The notes under the pieces are model-generated. The model was not told the origin of the DNA. It made no database searches and saw only the letters and a program-made list of their open reading frames with translations. From Crocodylus rhombifer (Eukaryota; Chordata; Crocodylia; Crocodylidae), in the NCBI GenBank assembly GCA_038503035.1, contig JAVSML010024439.1, forward strand, positions 1 to 64,000: 64,000 bases of DNA, written 5' to 3'. Positions 12,901 through 27,900 of this stretch are shown here, one piece after another. Within the stretch, counting starts at the first letter, position 1. Each line of letters begins with the position of its first letter. The position numbers and the translations under genes are program-made.

Positions 12901-15900
12901 CTAGGCATGCAGCTGGACCACTGCCTGTATTGAATGAGTTTAAGTTTGGAATTATACCACTACAATGATTTTATATTGTTTAAAGCAGTGGTCTCCAACC
13001 TTTTTAAGTAGATCAACTTTGGCATTTAAAAGTAACCTAAGATCTACTGTGCACCACCCTCCACCCCCACAGCAGGTAATTCGGTGAGGAAGGAAGTGGG
13101 GGCAGATCTAGGCAAAGGGAGAAAAACATATTTGGGAGCATGCCTCCCCAGTCCATAAGTCTGTGGGGGAAGGGGTGGAGAAGGGGAGAGGGCTGGAGGG
13201 GGGAAGCAGAGCAGATTGAGGCCCCAACCCTCGCTCCACTTCCTCCCTCACCACTGGGGCCTCAATCTGCACCCCCACCCCCAAAGGCAGGGAGGGAGGG
13301 AGTAGAGCTGGAGCAGGGGCAGGCCCTGTACAGCCAGGGCAGTGGAGCTGCGAGCAGCTTGCCCAGGGGGTGCAGGGAAGGGGGTGAACGAGGGTTGTGT
13401 GCCCCTGGATCTGCACGCTGGCTGGGCTGGCTGCAAGTTGAGGCTGAGGTGTGCCAGACAGCACTGGGAGCGGGGCTACATGGGGGGCTGCTGGCCCCCA
13501 AAAATTTGCCATGGTCTCCCCTCCCAGCGCCGCCGCCTGGCCTGAGCACAATACAGCACAACACAGACCACTGCTGTGACCCCTAGTTTAAAGTATTATA
13601 CAGAAATATTGTGTACAATATGCTGGATGACTATGCACAAGAGAGAGGAATTCAGACAAACAGGTGAAGAGAGTGGTTACTAGTACATATTGAGAGAATG
13701 GAGAGCCTATATGACAGGAGCAGTCTAAAAGGCTGGTTTGTTTTGTGTATGAAAAAAATGAAAGCTGAGAAGAGACAAGATTGTTTTTCCATGAGGATGG
13801 TAGAAAAGCTATTTAGGAAAATGCGGGCACAAAAAAAAATAGGCCAAAGCTGAACGCAAATAAAAGTTAGGTTGGAAATCAGAAGAAGGCTTCTTTCCAT
13901 TAGAGAAGTAGAGTTCTGGAATATCCTGTTAATAGGAGTAGTTGAAGGAGACAACCTAACTAGCTTTCAGAAGAAGTTCACACATTTATGTACAGGATGA
14001 TGAAGACTACACTCGCTGAATTGTAATGCCTTTTTTCAATCACATGCCTTATTTCTGCATGAATCAAGAGAGGTCTAAATTGGGCCTCCTAATGTGATTG
14101 TAAATATGATCTTAATATATACATACTGTTCATAAATATACATATATATTCAGTGTTCTATGAAACAATGCCTAAATATTTTCCTGTACTGAGTGGAATG
14201 GACTTCATAAGATTTTAACGAAATATTCAAGTTAACAATATGTCTAAGGCTGCAATAAAACTGAGATTTCTTTTGCATCTGCATAGTAAAACAGATAAGA
14301 CTTCTGTTTTACTGTGCTTTTGTAGCACAAACACATTAAACTAAACATCAGAACAACTCCTAATTATTTCATATACAAACCATGGCAAAACACTAGATGC
14401 ACTATCTTCATGTGCCCAGGCCCAGATACCATCTTGATTTATATCTTGCAATCCTGTCCATGTTTCTCCAAACACAACTGCTGTTATCCAAGTCTGCAAA
14501 CAAGTTTTCAGAAATAAAAAGGAACATGGAAATAAAAGGCATCTGTGGGTTGATTATTTTTATCCAAATAAGAAAAGAAAAGAAATTAAACTAAGAGAAG
14601 GGAAAAAGGGTGTTATCTAAGAGTCCAAATATGCTGGCTTTCCATGCCAGAAAATCCCCAGCAAGGTCAAACAAATTCCCTGGATGCCTAGTGAAGCATA
14701 TTCTTCACATGTACAACCTTTGTGATGTTTAGTGTTCCATGTAAGTGTGAAAAGAACAGCCTCTACTATAACACCTTTACAGTGCCACTATTCTGAACAG
14801 GAGAAAAGGGATAACTGTACCAGTTCTTCCACACTTTCAAACCAAAGGAGTTCAGCACCTCTGTACCGACTGCAGGTAGTATTGGCATCCTTCCAAGGTT
14901 TCCAATTAGCTGGAAGGATAAAGTAACAATACCTCTTCCAGTATTGCCAACCAAGTTCTGGACATTTTAAACTGACTGTGCCTAAAAACAAAAACAAAAA
15001 TAAAGACAGCACTGGTGTGTCATGTCAAAAATAAAATTACAGACATTTACCATTACAAAAATCTCAACATTCCTTGCATTCACAAAATAGCATGCATTTC
15101 ATTTTAAGTGAAAAATACTCACTGTGAAAAGGGCTGATACAGAGTTTATTCAGTTCAAAGACCTACTTATGCCTTCCTTTGGCAGCAAAAGTGGGATTTG
15201 GGTGATTCATAGGCTTTGTGCAGGACCTGTGCAAGGTGACAGGCATTAAAAAAAGTCCACTGCAGCTACTGCCTTACCTGTCCTGAGAAGGCTACACACA
15301 GACATTGGTGGTAGACCAGTAAGCCATAAAACCTATATTGTGTGCACATGAGAGACAGCTGGACTCATGTCAGCACCTTTGTTAAGACTGTGATCCTAGA
15401 AATACTTAGGTGCACAAGGGTCCTGTCATCAAGTCATAAGACTTTTTGAAGGATGAGAGAGTAAGGTGTGAATCTTCTCACATATAGAAAATACAATTTC
15501 TAGATTGTACAGACAAGTCACTATACTAATTTTAATGTGGCATTAGCCCTGGTTTATTTAGTGAAAATCTCTTGAAACACTAGCTTTGAACAGCATCTCC
15601 TGTGTAAATAGTAGTTCAGCTGCTGCTCTCCGGACGTGGCTGTAGCTCCATCTGTACAGTTTGCAAAGGTCTTACTGTTCCATGCACCAGGTCAGTTTTA
15701 CACTGATGCAATCCCACTAGCTTCAATGAAGTTACTGGAGAATCAGGCCACTGTTGCTGTCTGCAGCACCAGTTACCTATCTATATATCTTATTAAGTGT
15801 GCATTTGGAGCAAAAGGTGTTAAAGGAACAAAGATTATTAGTTTGCTTAATCCTATACCCCGACCTCTATGATGATGTTGCCTATTATTCTCAGGCCTCC

Positions 15901-18900
15901 ATGATAAATAACACTGCTTCAGTGTGGACATGTTACGCTAGCTGCTTCTGTTTTTAGCATATTTACTGATAAAAATGCACTGCTCAGAGCAAAATTTAAG
16001 TGCTGATGCAAAATGCAGGTGTTCTTTCACATAACTTCTTTATAGGGTTTTCCTCTCCCTACAGTAACTTTATACTATGCAACACAGCTCTTACTTCACT
16101 GTACTTGTTTCAGTCATCTGATTTTATTTGTTTACTTCATACATAAGCTGTTCGACTTTAAGGAGGGAGGGAGAGATATTGGTTCTGCAGCTGGAAATTG
16201 ATGCATAGGACAAGTAAGTTGTCAGGATGGGTGGGAACTAAGCATATAAAACTTCAAAAACAAAACAATAAAACCCTCTTACATGAATAAATTATGAATC
16301 TAAGATCATTCCCATCACTTTGCTGTACATTATATCCTCTTGTTCTGTCTTTGCCTGTAAGAGTTTAAGCTTCCCTGGACATAGGTGATTCTTCTCCATG
16401 TTTAGAAATCTGGTACTTACTGCATTTTGAGTTTTGGAACAAAAGCAAATGCAAGTAAATGATCATACACATAAATCTGATCAAGAGATATAATTAAGGT
16501 GCTGCTTTCATGGCTTCTCAAACTTATACCAGTGAGCCAAAATTTCCAAGGGAGCTGGTAAAAGTCGGAGTAGAGAGAGTCCCGTGTACTTCATCCACAT
16601 CCTTTGCACTTGTAACAGTAAAGAACGGTAATATAAAACTTGACTATGGCAGTGCTACCCCTACTGGGGACTGTCTTCACAGTGGGGAACCAGGGTCAAA
16701 TTTTATTCTCTATGTAACAGCAAAGCAGATTAACTAGGGGAAAAAATATGAGGCAAGAAAAGAAGCCATCTCACTCATACATTGGCACGAAAACTTATAA
16801 CAGTCTTAGCCAACTAAATTAAATGTGCATGAAGGCCACAGCTGTTGGCACATTAAAGTGGGAAGCCTGCGCTGCTGCTCTACCTGTTCTTTATGTTATA
16901 GGAAAATGGTAGCATCCAACACAATCACTGTAGGTTCTTTCATGAAGGAGGCAGCAATCAAGCTCACTGTGAAGTGCTGGGAAGCAGAAGCTTCAGGGCA
17001 AGGAGATATTCTAGGTCTCTTGTTAAACACCAAACCATATACATAAACAAAGATTCAAAGACTAACCAGTGAAAAATGAAAGAGCTTGGGCAAGAGCTTC
17101 TAGACTCATGTCAATGTCTTCCCTGATCCCAAAACCAAACCAGCTAATTTTTATGTGGATTACAACCAGAAAACGCAGTATAAAAGCAGCTGTTTCATGG
17201 CACCCTTTGTTAGAACTTACTTATTACACAACTCCTTGTGCTGAAGGGAGCAAGACAACGGGCGTTTTCATCACAAATCCCAGTCAAGCTATTACAAGGT
17301 AGGTTATTACGGCAGTTGGGGCAGGCTTCCCTACATCCATATCCATATTGCCCAGAAACACAGCCTTCAGATTGGGAAACACAAAACGTTTCAAATATTA
17401 ACAGTAGGTTTACAACTCTGAATAATGATTTCTTTCATTTTAATTCTCATTTTCTTTACAATCTCCTATGCACACAGTGGCATTATTACCATGAGTGAGA
17501 ACAAGATAAGAGTGTGTGTTGGATAAAAACAGCTAGCAGCATCTGGGTTTCAAATGACATAAACTGTCTTAATCACACAGCTCTATTTTCTAATGTCACA
17601 CATTTCAGAGCAAATATTTTGTCATCCTTACAATCAACGTTACCTTCTGAGCCAAGAAGTCACCCACAAAATATCAATGTGGTGGAAGGGGGAATCAGAT
17701 CAAAGGAGCCCAGGCCAAAGCATTTAAGTCAGAATTTCTAAATGGGGTTGCCTAAAAACTAAGCACCTAAATCTATACGTACACTTCTGTAATAAGATAA
17801 TGAGTTCTTTAAAATTAAAAGATAGCCAAGTATGTTCAGCACCTATGAATGTAAAGCCAGTTATATTATTAATCCGTACTGGGACTCAAGAATCTAACCT
17901 TTAGAGACTCAGATCTGAGATCCCAGTTCCTTAGGTAGCCAGGGTAGATACTTTTTTTAAGGTTTATTTTTTTTCAAAAAACAAGTTCAAATTCTTCTTT
18001 AGTTAAATCAAATTGTTTAGAAATTGTTTTCTAAAGAGCAAAATGCATTTAAAATGCAACACCAAAAATATGACAACACTACATTAAGAATTTACCAGAC
18101 TCTATCACAGTCCTTTACATTTTAAATTAAAACAATGTTATTGAAGCATTACATGTTTAAGAAAGTCAGATCACTGAAATGGTGAAGCCACTAAGTACCT
18201 GGGAGATTCTAAACCTGCCTAACCAGGGATATCTTCTTTGGTAAGTACAATGAAAAACATTTTCTTCATTTCAGTCTATTCAATGACTAATTCATTCAAT
18301 GTTGAGAAACTGACTGGGGTCATCAGAAAGAAGTTAGCATTGTAAGAGACTGCCTCCTACATTACTGCCACAAACTTCTTAATTAACCCATTTCTGAGTA
18401 TCTGCAAAGATGCTGTCACCTTAACTCTTTCCCCTAGGAGTTAATCGTACTGCCTAATTGCTGGTAAAAAAAATTCTTCCCTAAATTTTTTCTTTCTTAC
18501 CTTTGGGCCATCTTCTTAAGCTGTGAATAATTCCCTTTCTTCATTTATACCACTAACTTTGAGTCTATTTATAGATTACGATCTTCCACAAGCCCTCTGT
18601 TTTATATAGACTGCAAATAGCTCGTTTATTCTTAGCCCAAAGAACCTCCCAGTGCTGGCCCTGTGACCCTGGAGCTGGCGCTGAGAGATAAGCACCCTGC
18701 CCACCCCAATCACAGAGCTGGGGCTGGGAACTTCCTGCCGCTCTGTCCGGGTTCCAGTGGCAGAGCCCGCCCCAGCAGCAGACAGCTCCCAGGGGCAGGG
18801 AGAAATCTCCCACCCCGTACTGCCCAACAGCACATTTGGCTTCTACATATGCACTACTACGCAGTAATCTTGAGTAAATTTACTACTTGTATTTGCAGGT

Positions 18901-21900
18901 AGCATATTTACTCACAATTAGAGCCAATTACTACACAGTAAGCATCTGCACATGTAGACACACACGCTTACTGCGCAGTAGTTAGCTCTATCACACAGTA
19001 AAGCATCTTGTATAGATGTGCCCTGCATCCTATATTCCAATCCATACTATAATATTTTTATCAAATGATGTAATCCATTTTTTAAAATGTTCATATCCTA
19101 CAGCTACTTATCAAAAGTCCTAAAGACACCATAATATGTCAGAACATAACCATTTGTTGATGTGACTGGCTTAGTGCAAGGAACCCAAATGGATTTATAC
19201 CCTCATCACAATCTGAGAGAAAAAAGCCTTTCTAAATTTGGATACAGCTGCCATGGGTAGAAGTTATAAACATGGTTTGTTTCCCAGGTGGTCTTTGTTT
19301 CATTGCCAGTTAATCCACCAAGCGGACTGCCACAGTCTGAACTTACCTAAGAAGAAGGGCATGAGTAAAGAATCTAACCCAGACAGCCGAGAAAGAGCAT
19401 TTACCTTTATTTTGCATGCTATTTACTTACTATAGTTTTGACGACTTAAAAAACATCACATGGCCTGTACATCTAGGAAAAAGTCCTTTGCTGTGGTTTC
19501 CTACCATTCTGCTAGAGGACTAGTAAGAAAGACTTACAGTTAACTAAAAATTGAACTATTTATTTTATTAGTATGAAGTCAGAACTGTGCATACTACGTA
19601 ACAGTACTAAAGGGATCTACAGAATTTTATGGTATAATGCATCGTTAATTAAACTTTCCTGTCCTCCAAAAGCTCTTGCATACTGGTTCACTTCATGTTT
19701 TCCCCCTTTGACATTTTTCCCATTTATAATCAGAATATAAATTATATACAATTACAATAGCACTTATTTGGGTAAAATAACATGAGTTTTTGAATCCTTA
19801 TAAAAAGGTGAAGCACCCCAAAATTCAGTCTTCTGAGATTCAGTCTCATACCCACAATACATGTCTTCAGTGATGCAGCACAGCTCCTTGAAGACATGTG
19901 TACTCCATATACTGAAGAAATAAAAGTTCAGATGTTCTTCCCTGTGATCAGCCAATAGCTGCTGCAGTCTACTCCTGCCCAGTACCATAGCTATACCCCA
20001 TGAAGCAAAACAATAAGCTTTCCAACAAGGCTTCCTTGAATGTTCATTCCTGGCATCTAATGAGGTAGGTTGTTGCCTACAAGAGCTCATGCCTCTCTGA
20101 ACGAGTCAGTCACTAAGGTGCCCTGTCTGCAATTTGACTTCAAATTAAACTCTCTCTTCCCTACTTGTACACATAGAACCAAACTGCTTTTGTTGCCACT
20201 GGAGCTCTGGAACGGTGGGACTGAGGCGAGATTTGCTGCAGCTTTTGCATTCCATTCATGGATTGTTGCAGGCCACTAAGATGCGCCTGTTCCTTTAAGG
20301 GCAGAAGCAGCCTAGCCAGGGAGCCCAGCAGACTAGACAGAGCTCCACAGCTGCAGACTGCCAGAGCAACAAGCTAATGAGGTAATTAGCCAGCACCTGC
20401 AGGCGATCAGCTGATGGGAAGGAGGCAGAGTCCTGGGACCATAAAAGTTCAGGGCTGGGGTTGGCAGAGTCTACTGTTTCTGGAGACTGCCATGGGAAGG
20501 AGCCCCTGCCCAAGAGAGCTACCCACAGGCGTTTGGTTGCCTACTTCGATGCCTACAAGAGCAGTAAGGCTCCAAGGGCATTTATATACATACTGTTTTT
20601 CCAGTGATCCACCGGAGATCAGCCACTTCGGAGCAGATTCAATTAATCGAGTCTGCTCCGCACACAAGCTGACAAACTGTGCTGCGCCGCATGCAGTTGC
20701 ATAAGCAGCAAAATGCACGTCAGTGCTAAGGAAATGGCAGTGGTGAGCTTTTGAACTAAAGCACCTCCAAAGTGTTTTCATTCACAATTGCATGTGTTGC
20801 AGCCCTGGGTGCTTTTCAAAACACCCAGTGCTCCGATGCATGCATATGTTAAAATGCCCCAGAAGCCCACAAGATGCCCAGGGCTAGAGGACATACTGTC
20901 TTAGGGGAGAAAGTTTGCCTTCTTAAAGGGGCAGAGTGCAGTTTCATTATTATTTTTACATTATAGCCCAGGGACTTATGTTTGTATTACTGTTTGTACT
21001 CAATGTTTGGGATGAGGCTGTAAGGGGAGGTACAGAGGCCTCATTAGTACCCAGAGGGGCACAACCAGACAAGGGCCGGAGGACCTGGCACCAGAGGGGC
21101 GCAGCTACACAAGGCAAAGGCCCAGCGCCAGAGGCATGCAGTCAGGCAAGGTCCAGGGGCCCAACAGACAGGGGCCAGGGGCCCAGTGACTAGAAGAAAC
21201 CAATTGGCACTTGTGCCTCAGAGCCAAATCCAACGAAGCGGGCCTTGGCTAGAAGGTCTAGCCATATTAAACGGGCAGAGGCCAAGTAGGCCGAGGCCCC
21301 AACAGAGATAACAACATCCTTGTAACTGTGAGGCATGGAGGCTGGTATAGGAGAGGTCTGGAGCCACGTACCTAGCCCATAAAGTTTGAGGTTTCCTGTG
21401 TGGCACAGTACAGGAGTGAGGTCCAGTGAAGGGCCCAAGAACCAGTGAGTGCTTGTGAGGTACGGCAGACCAAGGCCATGCAAAGACCCATGGGCAGCCT
21501 CCTGATTTTATTATTTTATCATCAAGACGTGGCAGGTAAGACAAGAGGGTGCCCTTGGGGCAGTTGCAGAGCTACTAGGGGTATCATGGCCACCCTAGGG
21601 ATCTTGCCCCGTGACAGATTCCAAAGCAGTTTACAAAGTGGGCAAGTATCATCTACATTTATTCGAAGACGAAAACTAACCAAGTTGCCCAAAATCACAA
21701 ATGATAGAATCCCAGCACCCACTTCAATTTCCCAAGCTCAGCTCTATGGTAGACTCCTACTAGTGACAGAAACAGAAATATATTATAGTGACTTTCTGCT
21801 CACACTATAAAAAACAAAACAAAATGCAATTCATTTAAAAATGATATACGTGTAATCAAAAAATAATTATCAGAAAAAGGGATTCTTACTTGTTTTCAAG

Positions 21901-24900
21901 TAAACTGTATTTCTAGTGGTTGCAGTCACCATTTCAGTTCCTGAGACGAGGGAAAACTTGGATGGCCAACTGTTTATTCCAGTACACGTCTCTGTCACTG
22001 CACAGTAGAACTTGGCTTCCGTTAGGGTCTTGTACTGAGCTATCTCAGCAAGAGAAAGCAAAAGATTCCCCGGATACTCCAAGAAAATATCAACATCTGC
22101 AAGGAAAAAGAAACTTCTTGTAAGAAGGCTGGCAAGTACATAGAGCCTGAATAATGGAGAACAGTAAAGGCACACTAACTTGGTCAACAGCTCCTTTAAC
22201 TAGTGAAATTAAACTAGAAACAGTACTTATTCACCTAGAATAACTACGCTCCATCTCGCAAACGGATCCCCTTTTCAGAACAACACTTAAGTATCTACTG
22301 GACTCAAGTACACTAAGTGTTATTCTGATTCGTAATGAGCTTAACCTAATGTTTAAGTGCTTCCTTCATCAGGGTCCTAGAAACTAATGATCAGGAAAAG
22401 CAAAGCTAAAGACTGCATTCATCATTAGATTTTCATTGGTTACTGCATCAATTTCTAATGTGCTCCATGCTGTACAAAATTACTTTAGAGTTTTGTTTCA
22501 GGACATAAAACTGGAAAGCTTGAACAGCAGGGCAAATCTAGGTTTCATTTAAAGTGAAATCTATACTATTTTAATGAACACCTCTAGTAGGATAAGTACT
22601 TTTATACAATCAAACTGGTAATTTCTGTGGTCATAAAAGGAACGCCACACACTAGCTACAATTTATTAAAAAATTACCATTTCTAAAATCATGCCCAAAC
22701 CACCATGTGATATACTCATAAGATACCATGGCATAACAGTACCTCACAATTTTACTCCTCAGAGTTGGTCCATAGGAGAAACTGCAAGATCACATTTCAA
22801 GACGCATTCATTATGTTAAAAACAGCGTGTTCGTATGCTTTTCTAAACCCTGCTTGCATAGTAATTTCTACTTTAAAATTACAATGTGGAGATAAGGAGC
22901 AAGATCATTAGCTGCTATACATCAGCAGAGATCCTTTGAAATTAATGAGCTAAACTGATTTATACCACTTGAAGTTTCAACGTGCAGCACTGTCCATCTC
23001 CAAAATCTGGAGGTCCATTCTGTTGGCAAAATATTTTTTTTTATCATCATACACCCAGATGTCATGTGCATAAGGCCACCTGGACTGAACTATTCATTCT
23101 ACAGATCAATACCTGCTGGTTTTTTACAGACCCAGTAGAGGTGTGTGGAACAATTAGTTGCCATAAGTATGCCTCCTTTCTTGATCTGAGCACATCCATG
23201 TTGATCCATTTGAATATCTGAAAGCCTGTTGAAAAGAATAACACAGTGGAGACAAATATTATTAAAGCAATCATCCAATCCCTTCATACCACTGTTGCAT
23301 AATCAGAAAAGCACAGCATGCTCCCATTTAATTGTTTTTATTATGGAACAAGAAGATATCATAAACACTCTCTCTTCTCTTTTATTATACAGGTTCTTTG
23401 AAAACTAGGGAAAATAAAACTACTCTAAAAAGCCCAATAAACCTATCAAAGTCCATATACTGCATATAATCAAAGAAACAATAGCAACAATATGATGTGA
23501 AGTAGGTCAAGCATCCACCTGAGTCAGTCTACCCAAAAGGAAAAGAAACACTCATACTGAAATCATGAAAATTTACAGTGAAATACAAAATGTTACTCTA
23601 TCATTTTAATGATGAGTCCCACATTAGTCTCAGGTGTTTTCTTCATGAGTATTGTAATTCTTTACATCTGTGTGCTTGGCAATTTCAATTTAATACTTCT
23701 GCAATAAAATATTAAAAAGAACAAAAGAAAATGCATTTAATGCAAAGTAGCTACTCATAACAAAGACAGTGAGCTAACTGTTGTAAAATAGTTGCACTAA
23801 TATATTTAATGTTTATTGATTTGTGTCAAAAAGGTAATTACAGAAATAGAAGACAAAAGTTGACTATATATTGGAGAGTTTCTTTGTAATAATTAAATAA
23901 ATATGAAAGCTAATGCTCAGAGTTCATATGGGATTAAAAGGAATACAATACTGTATGTGGAATAAGAAAAGCTAAGAAAAGTCCTGAGGATGAAGAACTG
24001 ACACTGCAAACACTGTCTTGCAAAATTACTTGAAAAAAATCTTATCTGAAGGCTTTGAGAAAGTACAGATAGGAAAGTAAGAGAACCAAGGCATCTAGAA
24101 CACTTCCAGCTTTGATATTCCTGCTAGTCTTGGAGCCTATAACTTCATGTCTGACCCGATTTCATCTTCCCATACTAAAGGTACATTCTCATATAGTGTA
24201 GCCAAAATCCTGTGAAGGAAAAAAAAGAAGAAAAACCCCAGTTCCCTCAGGAAGTCATCAATACCAAATCTTAATCATTTGAAAGTCAGAGAATGTTGTC
24301 ATCTAAGAAAGTCTGCACCATGGACTGCCACCAATTGCCAGCACTCACTGCAGTTGAATGAAGAAACCCACACAAGCCTATCACCTAGCATTTGCACTTT
24401 GCTCTATTACACTTATGGAAACTACCCCTGTTTGAATGCAGGATAAATTGCAAGCGTATACTGTGGCTGTTAGATCTTTACCATCATTATACAAGGGATT
24501 TATACTAGCAGAAATGCATTTAAGGCAAGGCAAAAGCTGGGGTTGGTCTCCAGTGTAGACAGGGGATGAGTTTAAGGGGACAAGCGAAGCATCACTGCCA
24601 ATGTAGCCCTGATAGACTAAGCAGGATGAGAGTAATGGGGAATCAAACCTTCCAGTGAGTCTCCCACCAGACAGATCTTAATACACCCTGACTCCCAGGT
24701 ACCTCAGGAAGGAAAGACATTTCTAAAATAGAAGGCATTATCCCTTATTCATTAATCAGTAACAAACAATAAAGCAGTGACATCACATCACAGGAATATG
24801 ATCACCTAGGAGCTGCAAGGGCAAAAACCTATAACCATTATTGACATGTCTATCTCAGAACCAGCCTGCACAGTACTCTGGGAGATTGTTTTTAGATAAA

Positions 24901-27900
24901 GTGTAGCCATTAAGAATCTACCTGTCAATTCAATTTAGAAAAAATCATTAAGGATCACATTTGTGGGAGCCCAGCAGGGGAAATAATGCTGAAACGAAAT
25001 CAGCACAGGTTCACTGCAGGTAGATCCTGCCCGACTGACCTTGTTCCTTTTTATGACCAGGTCACAAAATGCTTAGATGCAGGAGTCGAGGTAGATGTCC
25101 TCATAGCTGACTCCAAGACAAACACGAGTCGTCAATGTGACGAAGTGATCAAGAAGGCTAACCGCACTTTATCATGCATTAGCAGGTACGTGGTGAACCG
25201 GTCCAGGGAGGTGATGCTTCCCCTCTATGCGGCACTGGTCAGGCCGCAGTTGGAGTACTGTCCAGTTTTGGATGCTGCACTTCTAAGAAGGATGTGGAGA
25301 ATCTTGAGAGGGTTCAGAGGAGGGCCACTCGTATGGTCAGAGGTTTGCAGGCAAGGGCCTACGAGGAGAGACTGAGGGGCCTAGATCTCTTCAGCCTTCG
25401 CAAGAGAAGGCTGAGAGAAGTGATCTTGTGGCTGCCTATAAATTCATCAGGGGAGGGCAGCAGGGAATACAGGGGTGGGCAAAATGCAGCCCGCCAGGCC
25501 ATTCTATCCAGCCCACGGGGCCCCTAAAAATTTAGAAAATTAGTATTTATCTGCCGCGGCTGCCTGTCATGCAGTCCTCGATGGCTTGCCAAAACTCAGT
25601 AAGCAGCCATTCGCCCAAAATAACTGCCCGTCCCTGAAATAGGAGATGCTCTATTTACTAGGGCACACCCTGGAGTAACTAGGAACAATGGCCACAAACT
25701 GATGGAGAGCAGATTTAGGTTGGACATTAGAAAGAACTTCTTCACAATTAGGGTTGCCAGAATCTGGAATGGGCTTCCAAGGGAGGTGGTGTTCTCCCCT
25801 ACCTTGGGGAAGAAGAGACTGGACAAGCTCCTACCTGGGGTTGTCTGACCCCAGCACTCTTTCATGCCCAGGGCAGGGGGGGGTCAGACTCAATGACCTA
25901 GTGAGGTCCCTTCCGACCCTAACATCTATGAATCTATGTATATGGCTTTCATATACCCAAACTCATGGGCTGCTTGCAGACATTAAAAAACAAAACAAAA
26001 CAAAAAACATGCTTTACTGAAAGAAGCAGCACGTTACTTCGACCTGGTTCTGCAGCATCTGTATAGATTGGGTGCTTCAGCAGGGCTGTTTGGCACTTTT
26101 ATCTAAAACTGAGTCAATTGGCTATTAGAAAAAAAGCACCAAAAAAGCCCCACTAGTGCCCAATTTATACACGCTTTGGGCGAGCTGGTTCCAACTAACA
26201 CAATGCCTCTTCTGGGCACGTGCTGGGCTCAGCACAGGAGCACGCCAAGTTTAAAGCACCACTTTTTTTTTTAATGTCTGCAAACAGCCACAATCTTTAA
26301 TATATTTATCATTACAACATCTCATTAAGGCAGTGACGATACTATTCCCAGTATAATAAAATGAGGTACAATCACACTGACCAGTTTGCCAGTTTGTTGG
26401 TACTGGAGCCAACCACTGGGCCATACTTTCTCTGTGTTAAGGTAGGAAAGGTAACGTAACCACTGGTTCTTATGGTAGACACCTGCAACCCTTTAGGCAA
26501 CACTAAAGTAGAATGAAGTCACTGGGGTAACTCCTCAACTGAAGTACAGGTGCTAAGAAATGTGCTAGCAGCCATTTTTGAAATTTGAAAGTAAGATGAC
26601 TTTTTTTTGAAAATCTGAATACATCTTCTTGTGTATTCTTTCTTTTCAACCATCTCTACAACAGGGTCCTCAGTGCCTGATAAAGTAATACCTGACCTAT
26701 TATTTGTACTGAGTGATAAAGTTGGCTCAGATACTGTCTATATCTTAGCTCATGAAGCACTGCACTAGCAAGTATAAAAGCTCTCATTCTTTCTCAACAA
26801 AAATGTTAATGCCCACCAAATGTATCAAGTGCAAAATCTAGAACCCATAGCTGAATGCAAATCTATAAAGAACATGAATACGGTGACTGCTAACATGAGG
26901 CAGCACCAAACTATTCCACTTCAGACCAGTGCACTGATTTGGGGAAATAAAAACAAGGAATTAGTTAGAAAAACCTCAGGTTAATGAAGACCAGTTGATA
27001 CCATGAAACAGTCGTGCATATAGCATCCCCCTGCCCAACCCCTTACCTACTAAGCTTTCATCATTGAGTTAGCTATTCTCCTTACCAGCTGGAGTTAAGT
27101 TCAGCCTCATGTCCATTAATCCAATTCCAAGCATCCTTCTGCCTTGACAAACCAATCCAGGCATCACCTTCCAACATGGAAGCTACCCACATCTGAAATC
27201 AGAAGTGGGAGGAAACTATAATTAAGCTCCCACAAAGGGCTTCTCTTTGAACTACCTCTCAGGTCCAGCTAGAAAGTCATTGGAGACCCCCATTTGGCAA
27301 ACAAAGATGTCACCATTGTTTCTGCTGTCTTAAAAGTCATGCACAAGACTAAAACATCCCAAGAGAGAGGCAAAACAGAGAGAGAAATTAACTGAACTTC
27401 CAGGCTTGACAATATAAAATATACATGAGATGTTAAAATTGTTGTGTTCTTTAGACTGAACGTAACAACTTTTCTGCACAAAATACCTTTTCTTCTTCAT
27501 TATCTATCTTAGCAAGACTAGCATTGTTATAAAATGTACACTGGGCTAAACCCTGCTCCCATGGCATCATCTCTTTCCTTTCTATGTAGTAACAATTGCC
27601 GTTCCAATACCACCAGATAGGATCTTGAGGGCATTTTAAACTGGTGAGGCCTGTAAACAAAGAAAAAGTAGGACAAAAGGAATAAAGAAAGCTATACAGA
27701 CCTGCTACTTCAAATGGACACTCATTGGGCAACAGACAATACATCATGACTAGGGACATAGATGGGCAATAAGCTCAGGAGAGGGTGGGGTGGGGAGAGA
27801 CAAGAATTCAGAAGTTTTCCAATTTTCTGCAAATACACATGTGCTTTCTAAAGACAAACAACAAAACTGTGTCTCTATAAGCAACAGCTACAACACAACC

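Larger units (their letters stand above)
17365..21889. other. Intron 15, 4.5 kb
   Basis: Mostly anonymous. 18600-19022 carries a GC-rich segment and a terminal repeat GGGCACATCTATACAAGATG on the minus strand, related to the termini of the 10063-11232 element. 20260-21620 is a GC-richer, possibly LTR-derived region. A MIR-like relic lies near 21620-21770. Confidence 0.5.
23226..27085. other. Intron 13: CR1, nested MITE and a TIR element
   Basis: 23226-24900 shows nothing recognisable. 24930-25938 is CR1 with a nested MITE. 25968-26289 is a short TIR element. 26290-27085 shows nothing recognisable. Confidence 0.6.

Noticed and set aside
13108..13586. Overlapping ORFs of about 147 codons on both strands
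   Set aside because: Fully inside the hAT element at 12986-13585 with a perfect 8-bp duplication.
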